From Acetofilamentum sp. (GTDB taxonomy: Bacteria; Bacteroidota; Bacteroidia; Bacteroidales; JAFGUD01), in contig DYKL01000243.1 of the NCBI GenBank assembly GCA_020722645.1, positions 1 to 5,494 on the forward strand: a stretch of 5,494 bases of DNA, given 5' to 3'. The notes beneath the pieces are model-generated. The model worked only from the letters and a program-made list of their open reading frames with translations. It was not told the origin of the DNA and ran no database searches. Position numbers and translations under genes: made by a program. Below are positions 1-5,453 of the stretch, in pieces; position 1 is the stretch's first letter, and every line of letters begins with the position of its first letter.

Positions 1-2
1 CC

Positions 3-251
3 TCAAAAATTGTAGAAAAAATGAGAACAATATCACCAAAAGCAGGAGAAAAATTTATCTCAACAGCTATGCGTCTTCAAATGAAAGGAAAAATTGAAGG
101 ACGAATTGAAGGAATTGAGAAAGTTGCATTTTCAATGTTAAAAAAAGGATATTCTTATGCAGAAATTATAGAATTAACAGGATTAAGTAAATTGCAACTT
201 GATTATTTAAAAACTTTGGACGAATACCTACTTGATAAAGAAACGAAATAA
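3..251 (+). CDS. C-terminal tail of a Rpn-family PD-(D/E)XK nuclease/putative transposase (5' end outside window)
   Basis: The frame is open to the left edge with no stop before the first internal ATG at 21, so this is the last 82 codons of a longer gene and not a 76-residue protein. What is visible is the characteristic tail of this family: a charged helix with a G-K-I-E-G-R-I-E-G-I-E-K repeat pattern, then a short helix-turn-helix-like module containing AFSMLKKGYSYAEIIELTGL and ending in LDYLKTL. In full-length members (recombination-promoting nuclease Rpn / PD-(D/E)XK nuclease family transposase) this tail follows the nuclease domain, which lies off the window, so catalytic residues cannot be checked. 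Family members are common as multi-copy accessory genes in Bacteroidota. Assignment rests on the tail alone; other proteins sharing this tail module are possible. Confidence 0.72.
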   Translation, partial: SKIVEKMRTISPKAGEKFISTAMRLQMKGKIEGRIEGIEKVAFSMLKKGYSYAEIIELTGLSKLQLDYLKTLDEYLLDKETK

Positions 252-271
252 ATAAAAGAAGCACATATCAT

Positions 272-382
272 TGTATTGCAAAACATTGTGAGGCATTATG
301 CGATAAATGAGGCATTGTGCCTTTTTTCAGACCTTTGTTCTTAAATGAACATATTACTTTCAAATCACCCGTTTGCAATACA
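272..382. repeat. 11-bp inverted repeat flanking a 111-bp segment that contains the terminator
   Basis: TGTATTGCAAA at 272-282 is the exact reverse complement of TTTGCAATACA at 372-382. Nine bases of the right arm (TGCAATACA) recur at 2094-2102. No target-site duplication is evident outside the arms. This could be a decayed miniature mobile element, a binding-site pair, or chance in AT-rich DNA; the sequence does not decide. Confidence 0.3.
310..327 (+). terminator. Rho-independent terminator after the Rpn-family gene
   Basis: A short stem AGGCA / TGCCT (310-314 with 318-322) with a three-base loop runs directly into six Ts (322-327). It lies about 60 bases after the stop codon at 251 and ahead of the next gene on the same strand. 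The stem is only 5 bp, so its strength is modest. A second AGGCATT copy at 291-297 could offer an alternative pairing partner for the same right arm. Confidence 0.55.
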
Positions 383-472
383 TTTCAGTTAATCCCGATA
401 ATCATTTTATTTTTTTACCGGAGTCGATAAAATAAACCAAACTTTTTTTTAATTAAATAATTTTATTAAAAT

Positions 473-1483
473 ATGAATTACCCAAAAAAAGTAACAATAG
501 GCGACATAACAATAAGAGATGGTTTTCAGCACGAAGAAAAATTTATTCCGACCGAAGCTAAATTATGGCTTGCAGAACAATTAATTTTATGTGGTTTTAA
601 ACATATAGAAATTACAAATTTCGGTAATCCGAACGGAATGCCGCAATTTAAAGATGCAGATACAATTATGAAACTTATTCGTGGTAGTAAGAAAATAAAA
701 GACTTGCTTCCCAAAGTATCTTTAACATGCGTAACAATTCGCGAAAGAGCAATAGAACGTGCAATTGAAGCAAAAAAAGAAGGTTGGGGACCGGATAGAA
801 TTTTACTTATGGTTTCTACAAGTGAAGCTCATCACAAAATAAATAGCGGAATTTCATTGGCAGAATACTGGAAAATGTCAGAAGAATGGATAAAAAAAGC
901 AAATGATGTAGGTATTAAAGTAAACGGGACAGTTAGTACTATCTGGGGTTGCCCAATAACAGGTCCCACAGAAATGACAAAAGCATTAGAGTTCACTCAA
1001 AGATGGTTTGATATTGGTGCACACGACGTTGAACACGCCGACCATGACGGTTCTGCTTCGCCTGATAGGGTTTACAGATATTATTCTATGCTAATGGATA
1101 AATTTCAAAACCCTGACAAACACATTGTGCATTTTCATACTACTCGCGGTTGGGGGCTTGCAAATGTTCTTGCTGCTCTACAAGCCGGAATGACAAACTA
1201 CGAATCTACAATGGGTGGTATCGGCGGACAACCTGCTAACTTTGTAAGTGGTGTTCCTGTTAGCGGAACAGGGGCTTATTATTACAAAGACCCAAGTATA
1301 GTCGGACTCAATTCTACTGAAGATATGGTTGTTATGATGGACGAAATGGGTATTGAAACAAACATTGATATTGATAAAATGCTTGAACTTGGTAAAATGG
1401 TTGAAAAAATCGTTGGGCGAACTTTACGCTCCGAATGTGTTAAAAGCGGAAGAATTCCAAAAGAATTAACCGGAAGAAAATAA
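473..1483 (+). CDS. HMG-CoA lyase-like DRE-TIM metallolyase lacking the catalytic cysteine
   Basis: A complete 336-residue protein of the HMGL-like (pyruvate carboxyltransferase domain) TIM-barrel family, close in length to bacterial HMG-CoA lyases (about 300). Visible family landmarks in order are the RDGFQ metal/substrate motif (R15, D16, Q19) at the end of strand 1, IEITNF (45-50), TSEAHHKIN (116-124), the HxH metal pair H220 and H222 followed by TTRGWGLANVLAALQ, GGIGGQP (248-254), and a C-terminal STEDMVVMMDEMGIET segment typical of HMG-CoA lyases. In true HMG-CoA lyases the glycine-rich loop reads GLGGCP with the catalytic cysteine; here Q253 takes that place. HxHDTxG is also changed to HFHTTRG. 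Both changes argue against ordinary HMG-CoA cleavage, so a related C-C lyase or condensation on another acyl substrate is inferred and the substrate is unknown. It is likely cytosolic and divalent-metal dependent. The start at 473 follows an AT-only leader with no clear Shine-Dalgarno site, and the gene looks monocistronic. Confidence 0.82.
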   Translation: MNYPKKVTIGDITIRDGFQHEEKFIPTEAKLWLAEQLILCGFKHIEITNFGNPNGMPQFKDADTIMKLIRGSKKIKDLLPKVSLTCVTIRERAIERAIEAKKEGWGPDRILLMVSTSEAHHKINSGISLAEYWKMSEEWIKKANDVGIKVNGTVSTIWGCPITGPTEMTKALEFTQRWFDIGAHDVEHADHDGSASPDRVYRYYSMLMDKFQNPDKHIVHFHTTRGWGLANVLAALQAGMTNYESTMGGIGGQPANFVSGVPVSGTGAYYYKDPSIVGLNSTEDMVVMMDEMGIETNIDIDKMLELGKMVEKIVGRTLRSECVKSGRIPKELTGRK

Positions 1484-1505
1484 TTTTTTTATCCCAAATC
1501 TAATG

Positions 1506-1540
1506 AAAAAAAAGAGCTTGTCTAAAAAAACAAGCTCTTA
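1506..1540. terminator. 10-bp perfect hairpin after the HMGL-like gene, with its U-tract on the leftward strand
   Basis: AAGAGCTTGT (1512-1521) pairs perfectly with ACAAGCTCTT (1530-1539) around an eight-base A-rich loop. It begins 29 bases after the stop at 1483, so it is well placed to end the rightward HMGL-like transcript, but on that strand the stem is followed by ATATCGG and not by Ts. On the leftward strand the stem is followed by six Us (1511 to 1506), which is the canonical arrangement. It may act in both directions, more strongly against leftward transcription entering from the DUF2807 side. Confidence 0.6.
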
Positions 1541-1647
1541 TATCGGAAGTTCATGAAATTTTTGATAATAAAATACACGTTACCATCTGGCTAACAGTGA
1601 TATATTAAAATATAGTGCTTAAAATTACATACATAAATCTTGATTTT

Positions 1648-1708
1648 AAATTTTTTGGCAAGATATATTTTTTTTGATTACTAAAAAAATATTAGCCAAA
1701 AAAATTTT
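1648..1708. repeat. Long AT-rich imperfect inverted repeat (hairpin)
   Basis: An outer stem TTTTTTGGC (1651-1659) pairs with GCCAAAAAA (1695-1703). An inner stem ATATTTTTTT (1665-1674) pairs with AAAAAAATAT (1683-1692) around an eight-base loop, with a small asymmetric internal loop between the two. A further pair, GGCAAGA (1657-1663) with TCTTGCC (1710-1716), overlaps the outer arm, so two mutually exclusive folds are possible. It resembles a miniature element or cruciform-forming site more than a terminator for a named gene. Confidence 0.4.
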
Positions 1709-1871
1709 GTCTTGCCTACGTTTTTTTGTTAAAAATGCATGTATCACTTGATATTACTGCAATAGACCCAAATTTAGCCGGTAAACTTCCGTTATAAATG
1801 TAAATTCACCAAATATAGCTATAAAATTTACTTGTATAATTTTTGATTCTTTTAAAATTTTATAAACTCTA

Positions 1872-1991
1872 TTAGTCCTTCTGTAAAGAAACTTGTTGAG
1901 GAATTGCAAAAAGCAATAAATCATTCATTTGTCTATTAAATGCGGAAGAAAATATACTGTTTAAATCATTGAATATCTTCACAATTATCAT
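1872..1991 (-). CDS. Possible 39-residue small protein or coding remnant
   Basis: An ATG-started leftward frame of 39 codons that begins MIIVKIFNDLNSIF and ends AIPQQVSLQKD. An unusually purine-rich AGGGAG lies immediately upstream of the ATG, and the frame stays open a further 11 codons upstream. The amino-acid composition is not obviously low-complexity, but I recognise no family. The overlapping rightward frame at 1856-1939 (containing SPSVKKLVEELQKAI) is equally protein-like, so at most one of them can be meaningful. Both may be chance. Confidence 0.15.
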   Translation of the reverse strand: MIIVKIFNDLNSIFSSAFNRQMNDLLLFAIPQQVSLQKD

Positions 1992-2034
1992 CTCCCTAAT
2001 CTCCCTGAAAAATAACAACTTTGCTCAATTCATA

Positions 2035-2070
2035 AAAAATCGGGTAATGAAATAAAGTCACCCGATTTTT
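2035..2070 (-). terminator. Rho-independent terminator of the DUF2807 pair
   Basis: Eleven paired bases, AAAAATCGGGT (2035-2045) with ACCCGATTTTT (2060-2070), enclose a 14-base loop. Read leftward, the stem is followed by further T's (complement of the A-run 2034-2039). It sits about 41 bases beyond the stop of the leftward gene at 2111. This is the classic intrinsic-terminator form and marks the 3' end of the leftward DUF2807 transcript. Confidence 0.85.
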
Positions 2071-2110
2071 ATAATCAATGTTATACAATATGGTGCAATA
2101 CAATAACAAC

Positions 2111-2968
2111 TTACTTATTATCATTTACCAATCTGCCCGAACCGCTAATTTCTACATCAACAAGCGGATTTCCGGTGTAATAGACATTTCCGCTACCGTA
2201 AATTTTTACAATTAAACTGTTTATTGCATTAACAAAAGCATTTCCACTGCCGTCAATTCTGACTTCAACATTTTTTGCGTACAAATCACGGGTTTGAATA
2301 TCACCGTCACCAGTAATTCTGGCATTGTGAAAATCTAAGGTATCAACAGAAGAAATTGAAATATCTCCGCTTCCTTCAATTTTATTTTCAACTTCATTTG
2401 CTTTTGACATATCTGTGATTATTATGTTCCCTGAACCGGTAATCAGATTATTCAAATTTCCGGAAATTTGAGGGTTATTAAGAATAATGTTACCACTACC
2501 CAGAATTTCAGTGTTCAAACCATTTTCAACAATGATATTTTCCAATCTGATGTTGCCGCTTCCTGTGATAATCAAATCAAGATTACTGAAAGTCCATTCT
2601 TTAAGATGATAAACATCACCTGATCCTAAAATATCAATTGAATTCAAATCAGGGCATTTGACGTAAACCCTAATTTTTTGGTCAGTTTTTATGCAGCCGT
2701 CAGTTTCAATTTCAAGGGTTTCCCCATTAACATTTGTCTCGATTTCGTTAACCAGATTTTCCTGAGCTTCAATAGTAATTTCAAGAGTGTCAGATTGCCT
2801 GATAATTAAATCACCATCAATTTTGAAGTCGATTTTTTTGAAATCAGAAACAGTTCTGGTAACAGATATTACATCTCCTTCTCCTTTTTTGCAAAAAATA
2901 CGTTTTTCGCAACTTATCAAACAAATTGCGAAAAAGAAAATTGGAAGTAAAAAAATATTTTTTCTCAT
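2111..2968 (-). CDS. DUF2807 (head GIN domain) lipoprotein
   Basis: A 285-residue envelope protein. Residues 1-20 form a lipoprotein signal: MRK, a hydrophobic core, and the lipobox L-I-S-C with C20 as the predicted lipidated residue. Only a few charged residues follow C20, with no obvious acidic surface-export motif. From about residue 44 it is a head GIN (DUF2807, putative auto-transporter adhesin) domain, recognisable from regularly spaced GSG-[ND]-[IV] turns at roughly 115, 136, 157, 178, 199, 219 (GDGD), 240, 258 and 276. These are the turns of a right-handed beta-helix-like solenoid. The molecular function of the family is not established; adhesion or envelope roles are inferred only. 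It is a clear paralog of the gene at 3050-3844, 81 bases upstream with no terminator between them, so the two are probably co-transcribed. The ATG follows an A/T-only leader. Confidence 0.9.
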   Translation of the reverse strand: MRKNIFLLPIFFFAICLISCEKRIFCKKGEGDVISVTRTVSDFKKIDFKIDGDLIIRQSDTLEITIEAQENLVNEIETNVNGETLEIETDGCIKTDQKIRVYVKCPDLNSIDILGSGDVYHLKEWTFSNLDLIITGSGNIRLENIIVENGLNTEILGSGNIILNNPQISGNLNNLITGSGNIIITDMSKANEVENKIEGSGDISISSVDTLDFHNARITGDGDIQTRDLYAKNVEVRIDGSGNAFVNAINSLIVKIYGSGNVYYTGNPLVDVEISGSGRLVNDNK

Positions 2969-3049
2969 TTTTAAATAATTATAAGGTTTAATAATTAAAA
3001 AAGATAAGGCAAATAAAGAAAAAATTGATGTAAAAACAAATGATAAAAA

Positions 3050-3844
3050 TTATTTTCTTAGATAAATTTGACCCGAACCATATCTTTCAATCTGAATTTT
3101 CGGATTACCTTTGCAGAAAATATTGCCGCTTCCGTAAATTGCCACGTGTAAATTAGAAGAAACAAAAACACTTGCATTATCGCTTCCCAATACAGTTACA
3201 TTACTATTTTCGGCTTCAAATTTTTCAGTATCAACACTTCCGCTGCCATATATTTCGATATTATTGTTTGTACATTTTGAAGAAGAAGAGACAAAAACAT
3301 TTCCGCTTCCATTAATTGATGAATTTATGCTTTTTGTCAAAAATATTTCATTCAAATCAATATTTCCGCTGCCGTTTAATACATTTTCTATTTTGTCGTT
3401 AATTTTTATTTGGTCAAAAGCTATATTTCCACTGCTTGAAACAATCATTTTAAGATTGTTAAAATTCCAATCGCCTTGTTGGTGAACACTTCCGGAGCCT
3501 CCTACTTCAATTGAATTCAATTCAGGACAAGTTACATATATTTTAATTTCTTCTTTTTTGCATTTAATGTTTTTGTTGGATTTAATAATCAGTTTCCCTT
3601 CTTTTACAATTGTTTCAATATTATTCATAATATTCTCGGGTGCTTTTATTTCGATTGAAAATTCATTACCTTGTTTCAAAATTAATTCACCGCAAATACC
3701 AAAATATATTTCAGAAAAATTTTCAATATCAATTTTTTGCTCAATAATCGAAATTTCAGATTTTTCAGGATATTTAAAATCTTTAATTTTGGAACCAACT
3801 GATAGTGAGAAGATTGCAATTAAGGTTAAAATTATTGTTTTCAT
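3050..3844 (-). CDS. DUF2807 (head GIN domain) secreted protein, paralog of the downstream lipoprotein
   Basis: A 264-residue exported protein. Residues 1-18 look like a standard signal peptide (MK, then hydrophobic TIILTLIAIFSLSVGS) with a plausible cleavage after S18 and no lipobox cysteine, so it should be released rather than lipid-anchored. The body is a head GIN/DUF2807 domain that aligns with its neighbour throughout. Examples are [KE]-I-x-V-x-[CK]-C-P-[ED]-L-N-S-I-[DE] near residue 100 and I-Y-G-S-G-N-[VI] followed by a GNP turn near the C-terminus. GSG turns are seen at about 116, 158, 179, 200, 238 and 256; two are degenerate (SSSGN near 138 and GSDN near 221). It is the first gene of the leftward pair and is divergent from aroE across a 113-base gap. 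Biochemical function is unknown. Confidence 0.88.
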   Translation of the reverse strand: MKTIILTLIAIFSLSVGSKIKDFKYPEKSEISIIEQKIDIENFSEIYFGICGELILKQGNEFSIEIKAPENIMNNIETIVKEGKLIIKSNKNIKCKKEEIKIYVTCPELNSIEVGGSGSVHQQGDWNFNNLKMIVSSSGNIAFDQIKINDKIENVLNGSGNIDLNEIFLTKSINSSINGSGNVFVSSSSKCTNNNIEIYGSGSVDTEKFEAENSNVTVLGSDNASVFVSSNLHVAIYGSGNIFCKGNPKIQIERYGSGQIYLRK

Positions 3845-3877
3845 AATTCTTTGTTTTTGGGTTAATTAATTTTATTG

Positions 3878-3897
3878 TTTGACGTTCATCTGTCAAA
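3878..3897. promoter_or_regulatory. TTTGAC-N8-GTCAAA dyad in the divergent promoter region
   Basis: A perfect 6-bp inverted repeat (3878-3883 with 3892-3897) lies midway between the divergent starts at 3844 (-) and 3958 (+). The spacing and symmetry would suit a dimeric regulator. It could equally be a weak RNA hairpin in the leader of the leftward transcript. No regulator gene is adjacent. Confidence 0.3.
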
Positions 3898-3914
3898 AAA
3901 GTTACTGTTTTTTT

Positions 3915-3945
3915 TTTGAAATTCGGAAAATAAATTCTATTTTCG
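3915..3945 (+). promoter_or_regulatory. Bacteroidota-type promoter candidate for aroE
   Basis: TTTG at 3915-3918 is followed after 19 bases by TATTTTCG at 3938-3945, which matches seven of eight positions of the Bacteroidota -7 element TAnnTTTG at the usual spacing. Transcription would start near 3950, giving a leader of only about 6-8 bases before the ATG at 3958, which is unusually short. The upstream TTTG falls at the end of a long T-run, so a chance match is possible. Confidence 0.4.
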
Positions 3946-3957
3946 TCTAAAAAAAAG

Positions 3958-4716
3958 ATGTCTGAATTAAAACTTTACGGTCTGATAGGCGAAACACTTG
4001 GTCATTCTTATTCACAGAGATATTTTAAACAAAAATTCGCAAAAGAAAACCTGAAAAATTACGATTACAGAAACTTTGAGTTAAGTTCTATCGAAGAATT
4101 TCCATTGCTTATTGATTTATTCCCAGAATTATTGGCTGTAAATGTTACGATGCCTTATAAAGAGCAAATTATGAAATATATTGACATTATAGACCCGCAA
4201 GCACAAGAAGTTGGTTCTGTTAATGTTGTTGTAGTAAAAAGATATGATAAAAAAGTCGTTTTAAAAGGCTATAACACAGACATTTATGGAATTGAAGTTA
4301 CACTTCTGCACACTCTTAAAGATAAACAATACTCCGCATTAGTTCTTGGAACCGGCGGAGCAGCAAAATCCGTCAAATTTGTGTTAAACAAAATGAACAT
4401 AAAAAATGATTTTGTATCTAGAAAAAAACTTGATGATGTAAAGTATTTGTATCAGGATTTATCAAAACGTGTTATTGAAGAGCATAAACTAATCATAAAC
4501 ACGACACCTCTTGGAATGTACCCAAATACAGATTTTTGTCCGCCAATTCCTTACGAACACCTTACAAATAAACATATTTTGATTGATTTGATATATAATC
4601 CGGCAATTACAAAATTCCTTCAAAAAGGTAAAGATGCAGGTGCGGAAATTGTTAATGGTAACGAAATGCTTGTTTTACAAGCCGAAAGAAGCTGGGAAAT
4701 TTTTTGTTCTGAATAG
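3958..4716 (+). CDS. aroE: Shikimate dehydrogenase (NADP+), AroE
   Basis: A complete 252-residue cytosolic enzyme that reduces 3-dehydroshikimate to shikimate, the fourth step of the shikimate pathway to chorismate and aromatic amino acids. Its length is normal for Bacteroidota AroE. The N-terminal shikimate-binding domain shows GHSYSQ (S17, S19) and NVTMPYK with the catalytic lysine K68. GYNTD carries the partner aspartate D108. The Rossmann domain has the dinucleotide loop GTGGAAK (131-137), NTTPLGM (181-187), YNP (213-215) and the closing NG..ML..Q segment (N233, G234, Q241). Two deviations are visible: the usual AVNT is SVNVV, and the NADP-phosphate-binding NRT is SRK (154-156), which keeps the arginine. 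All catalytic residues are present, so it should be active. It is a single gene, divergent from the DUF2807 pair, with A-rich AAAAAAAG ahead of the ATG. Confidence 0.96.
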   Translation: MSELKLYGLIGETLGHSYSQRYFKQKFAKENLKNYDYRNFELSSIEEFPLLIDLFPELLAVNVTMPYKEQIMKYIDIIDPQAQEVGSVNVVVVKRYDKKVVLKGYNTDIYGIEVTLLHTLKDKQYSALVLGTGGAAKSVKFVLNKMNIKNDFVSRKKLDDVKYLYQDLSKRVIEEHKLIINTTPLGMYPNTDFCPPIPYEHLTNKHILIDLIYNPAITKFLQKGKDAGAEIVNGNEMLVLQAERSWEIFCSE

Positions 4717-4744
4717 AAAAAGATGATTTCAAAAGTAATATCTC

Positions 4745-4772
4745 TTTTTGTCGGTGAGGACACCGACAAAAA
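4745..4772. repeat. Perfect 12-bp inverted repeat between the convergent aroE and WG genes
   Basis: TTTTTGTCGGTG (4745-4756) pairs perfectly with CACCGACAAAAA (4761-4772) around the four-base loop AGGA. It is GC-rich at its core, unlike the surrounding DNA. It sits where a bidirectional terminator would be expected, but the T-run is on the 5' side and the A-run on the 3' side on both strands, the reverse of an intrinsic terminator. The next T-run (4785-4790) is 12 bases away. It may still contribute to transcript ends or mRNA stability, or be a dispersed intergenic repeat. Confidence 0.6.
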
Positions 4773-4830
4773 ACGTTTATCAGCTTTTTTCGGGGCCAGC
4801 AACTAAAACTTCAATTGACGTTTCGTGTTT

Positions 4831-4847
4831 CGCTATTGTAATAGGCG
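4831..4847. repeat. Small secondary hairpin in the same convergent spacer
   Basis: CGCTATT pairs with AATAG(G)CG around a two-base GT turn with one bulged G. It lies 16 bases beyond the stop of the WG-repeat gene on the leftward strand. No T-run follows it in either direction, so it is not a convincing terminator. It is recorded because it shares the spacer with the strong hairpin at 4745-4772. Confidence 0.25.
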
Positions 4848-4863
4848 ATGTGCAATTAAAAAA

Positions 4864-5403
4864 TCATTCTACAACTTCGCCTTTTCTGTTAATGTAAAAC
4901 CAATTATCACTATTCCAAATTTCATTCTCACCCATTTGTTCAGATGAGCATTCAAACGCTACTTTTGCAATACCTTCTTCAAAAGGGAAAGCACATTTAT
5001 ATTTTGGTTCAATTACAATTTTTCCGGTTTTTTCGTCAGCAAAACCGATTTTCTCATCAATGATAATTCTGAAAAGCCCTTCACTGACATAATCCGGTCG
5101 ATTGTCTATCCAAAAAATATCATATAATTTCTTCTCGTTTCGGTCAATTGCAAAACAGTTAAAATCATCATCAAGTACAATGGCATAAGTTCTGAAAGTG
5201 TCTGTATAGCAATAATTATATTTACCGTAAGGAATTACAATATTTCCCTTTGTATCTGCATAAGCTACAGAAGAGCTCATATCAAAATATTCATCTTCCG
5301 AAACAGCTATTAAATAATCATTTTCACTTTTACTGTCTGAAGAACAAGAATTTAAGACAAATAAAAAAAGCACATTAAAAAAAACACACGTTTCATATAT
5401 CAA
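4864..5403 (-). CDS. WG-repeat lipoprotein, start disrupted or decided by an eight-T run
   Basis: A 179-residue frame (with a TTG start at 5403) encoding a predicted lipoprotein. The hydrophobic segment VLFLFVLNSC ends in a lipobox with C20, followed by the Ser/Asp/Lys-rich tether SSDSKSEND. The rest consists of degenerate WG (KWG) repeats, best seen as YADTKGNIVIP (48-58), FADEKTGKIVIEPKYKCAFPF with EEGIAKV (121-148), and a final YINRKGEVVE. WG proteins are common in Bacteroidota and of unclear function. The in-frame start is poor: TTG gives M-I-Y-E-T with no basic residue before the hydrophobic core. A normal start, ATG at 5396 encoding MKRVFF, is out of frame by one base; one more T in the run at 5377-5384 would fuse them into MKRVFFFNVLFLFVLNSC. 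The gene may therefore be frameshifted, phase-variable, or affected by a sequence error. It is convergent with aroE. Confidence 0.75.
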   Translation of the reverse strand: MIYETCVFFNVLFLFVLNSCSSDSKSENDYLIAVSEDEYFDMSSSVAYADTKGNIVIPYGKYNYCYTDTFRTYAIVLDDDFNCFAIDRNEKKLYDIFWIDNRPDYVSEGLFRIIIDEKIGFADEKTGKIVIEPKYKCAFPFEEGIAKVAFECSSEQMGENEIWNSDNWFYINRKGEVVE

Positions 5404-5453
5404 TAATTCGTTAATTTTACAATTAGCGTCATCCTGATTGATAACGAAGGAAG

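Larger units (their letters stand above)
1541..2034. other. Gene-poor AT-rich intergenic stretch with no confident gene
   Basis: No reading frame of convincing length or recognisable family lies here on either strand, and no tRNA or rRNA is apparent. It contains a large AT-rich imperfect hairpin (1648-1708) and a second inverted pair GGCAAGA/TCTTGCC (1657-1663 with 1710-1716). It also contains three very short frames: 1735-1797 (+, 20 codons from ATG), 1856-1939 (+, no ATG) and 1872-1991 (-, 39 codons from ATG). Together with the gap's unusual length for this window, this fits decayed coding or mobile-element sequence, but no parent gene can be named. Confidence 0.5.

Noticed and set aside
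358..386. TTTC-N17-TACATTTC as a promoter for the HMGL-like gene
   Set aside because: The -33 element deviates, the spacing is short, and the -7 element lacks its terminal G. It is too weak to annotate.
526..714. Leftward 62-codon frame inside the HMGL-like gene
   Set aside because: It is entirely antisense to a well-supported enzyme gene, with no independent support.
473..1483. Naming the gene as a true HMG-CoA lyase of leucine degradation
   Set aside because: The catalytic cysteine position is glutamine and the HxHDTxG aspartate is threonine, so only the superfamily-level assignment is supported.
2111..3844. Regularly recurring CCGCTTCC/CCGCTACC-like DNA words, suggestive of a repeat array
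   Set aside because: They are simply the codons for the recurring Gly-Ser-Gly turns of the DUF2807 solenoid, at protein-repeat spacing with variable intervening sequence. It is not a CRISPR or tandem DNA array.
3264..3869. Rightward open frames (73 and 103 codons) across the upstream DUF2807 gene, and a similar one at 2787-2978 across the downstream gene
   Set aside because: They lie antisense to clear DUF2807 coding sequence, are hydrophobic or low-complexity as expected from the complement of Asn/Ile/Lys-rich genes, and match no family.
3869..3896. Leftward TTGACA-N16-TAAAAT match to a sigma70-type promoter ahead of the DUF2807 pair
   Set aside because: The Bacteroidota primary sigma factor uses TTTG / TAnnTTTG rather than this consensus, and the match overlaps the dyad in AT-rich DNA, so chance is likely.
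4620..4802. Leftward 60-codon frame overlapping the end of aroE and the convergent spacer
   Set aside because: It overlaps the conserved aroE C-terminus (NG..ML..Q) in antisense and runs through the hairpin. No family is recognised.
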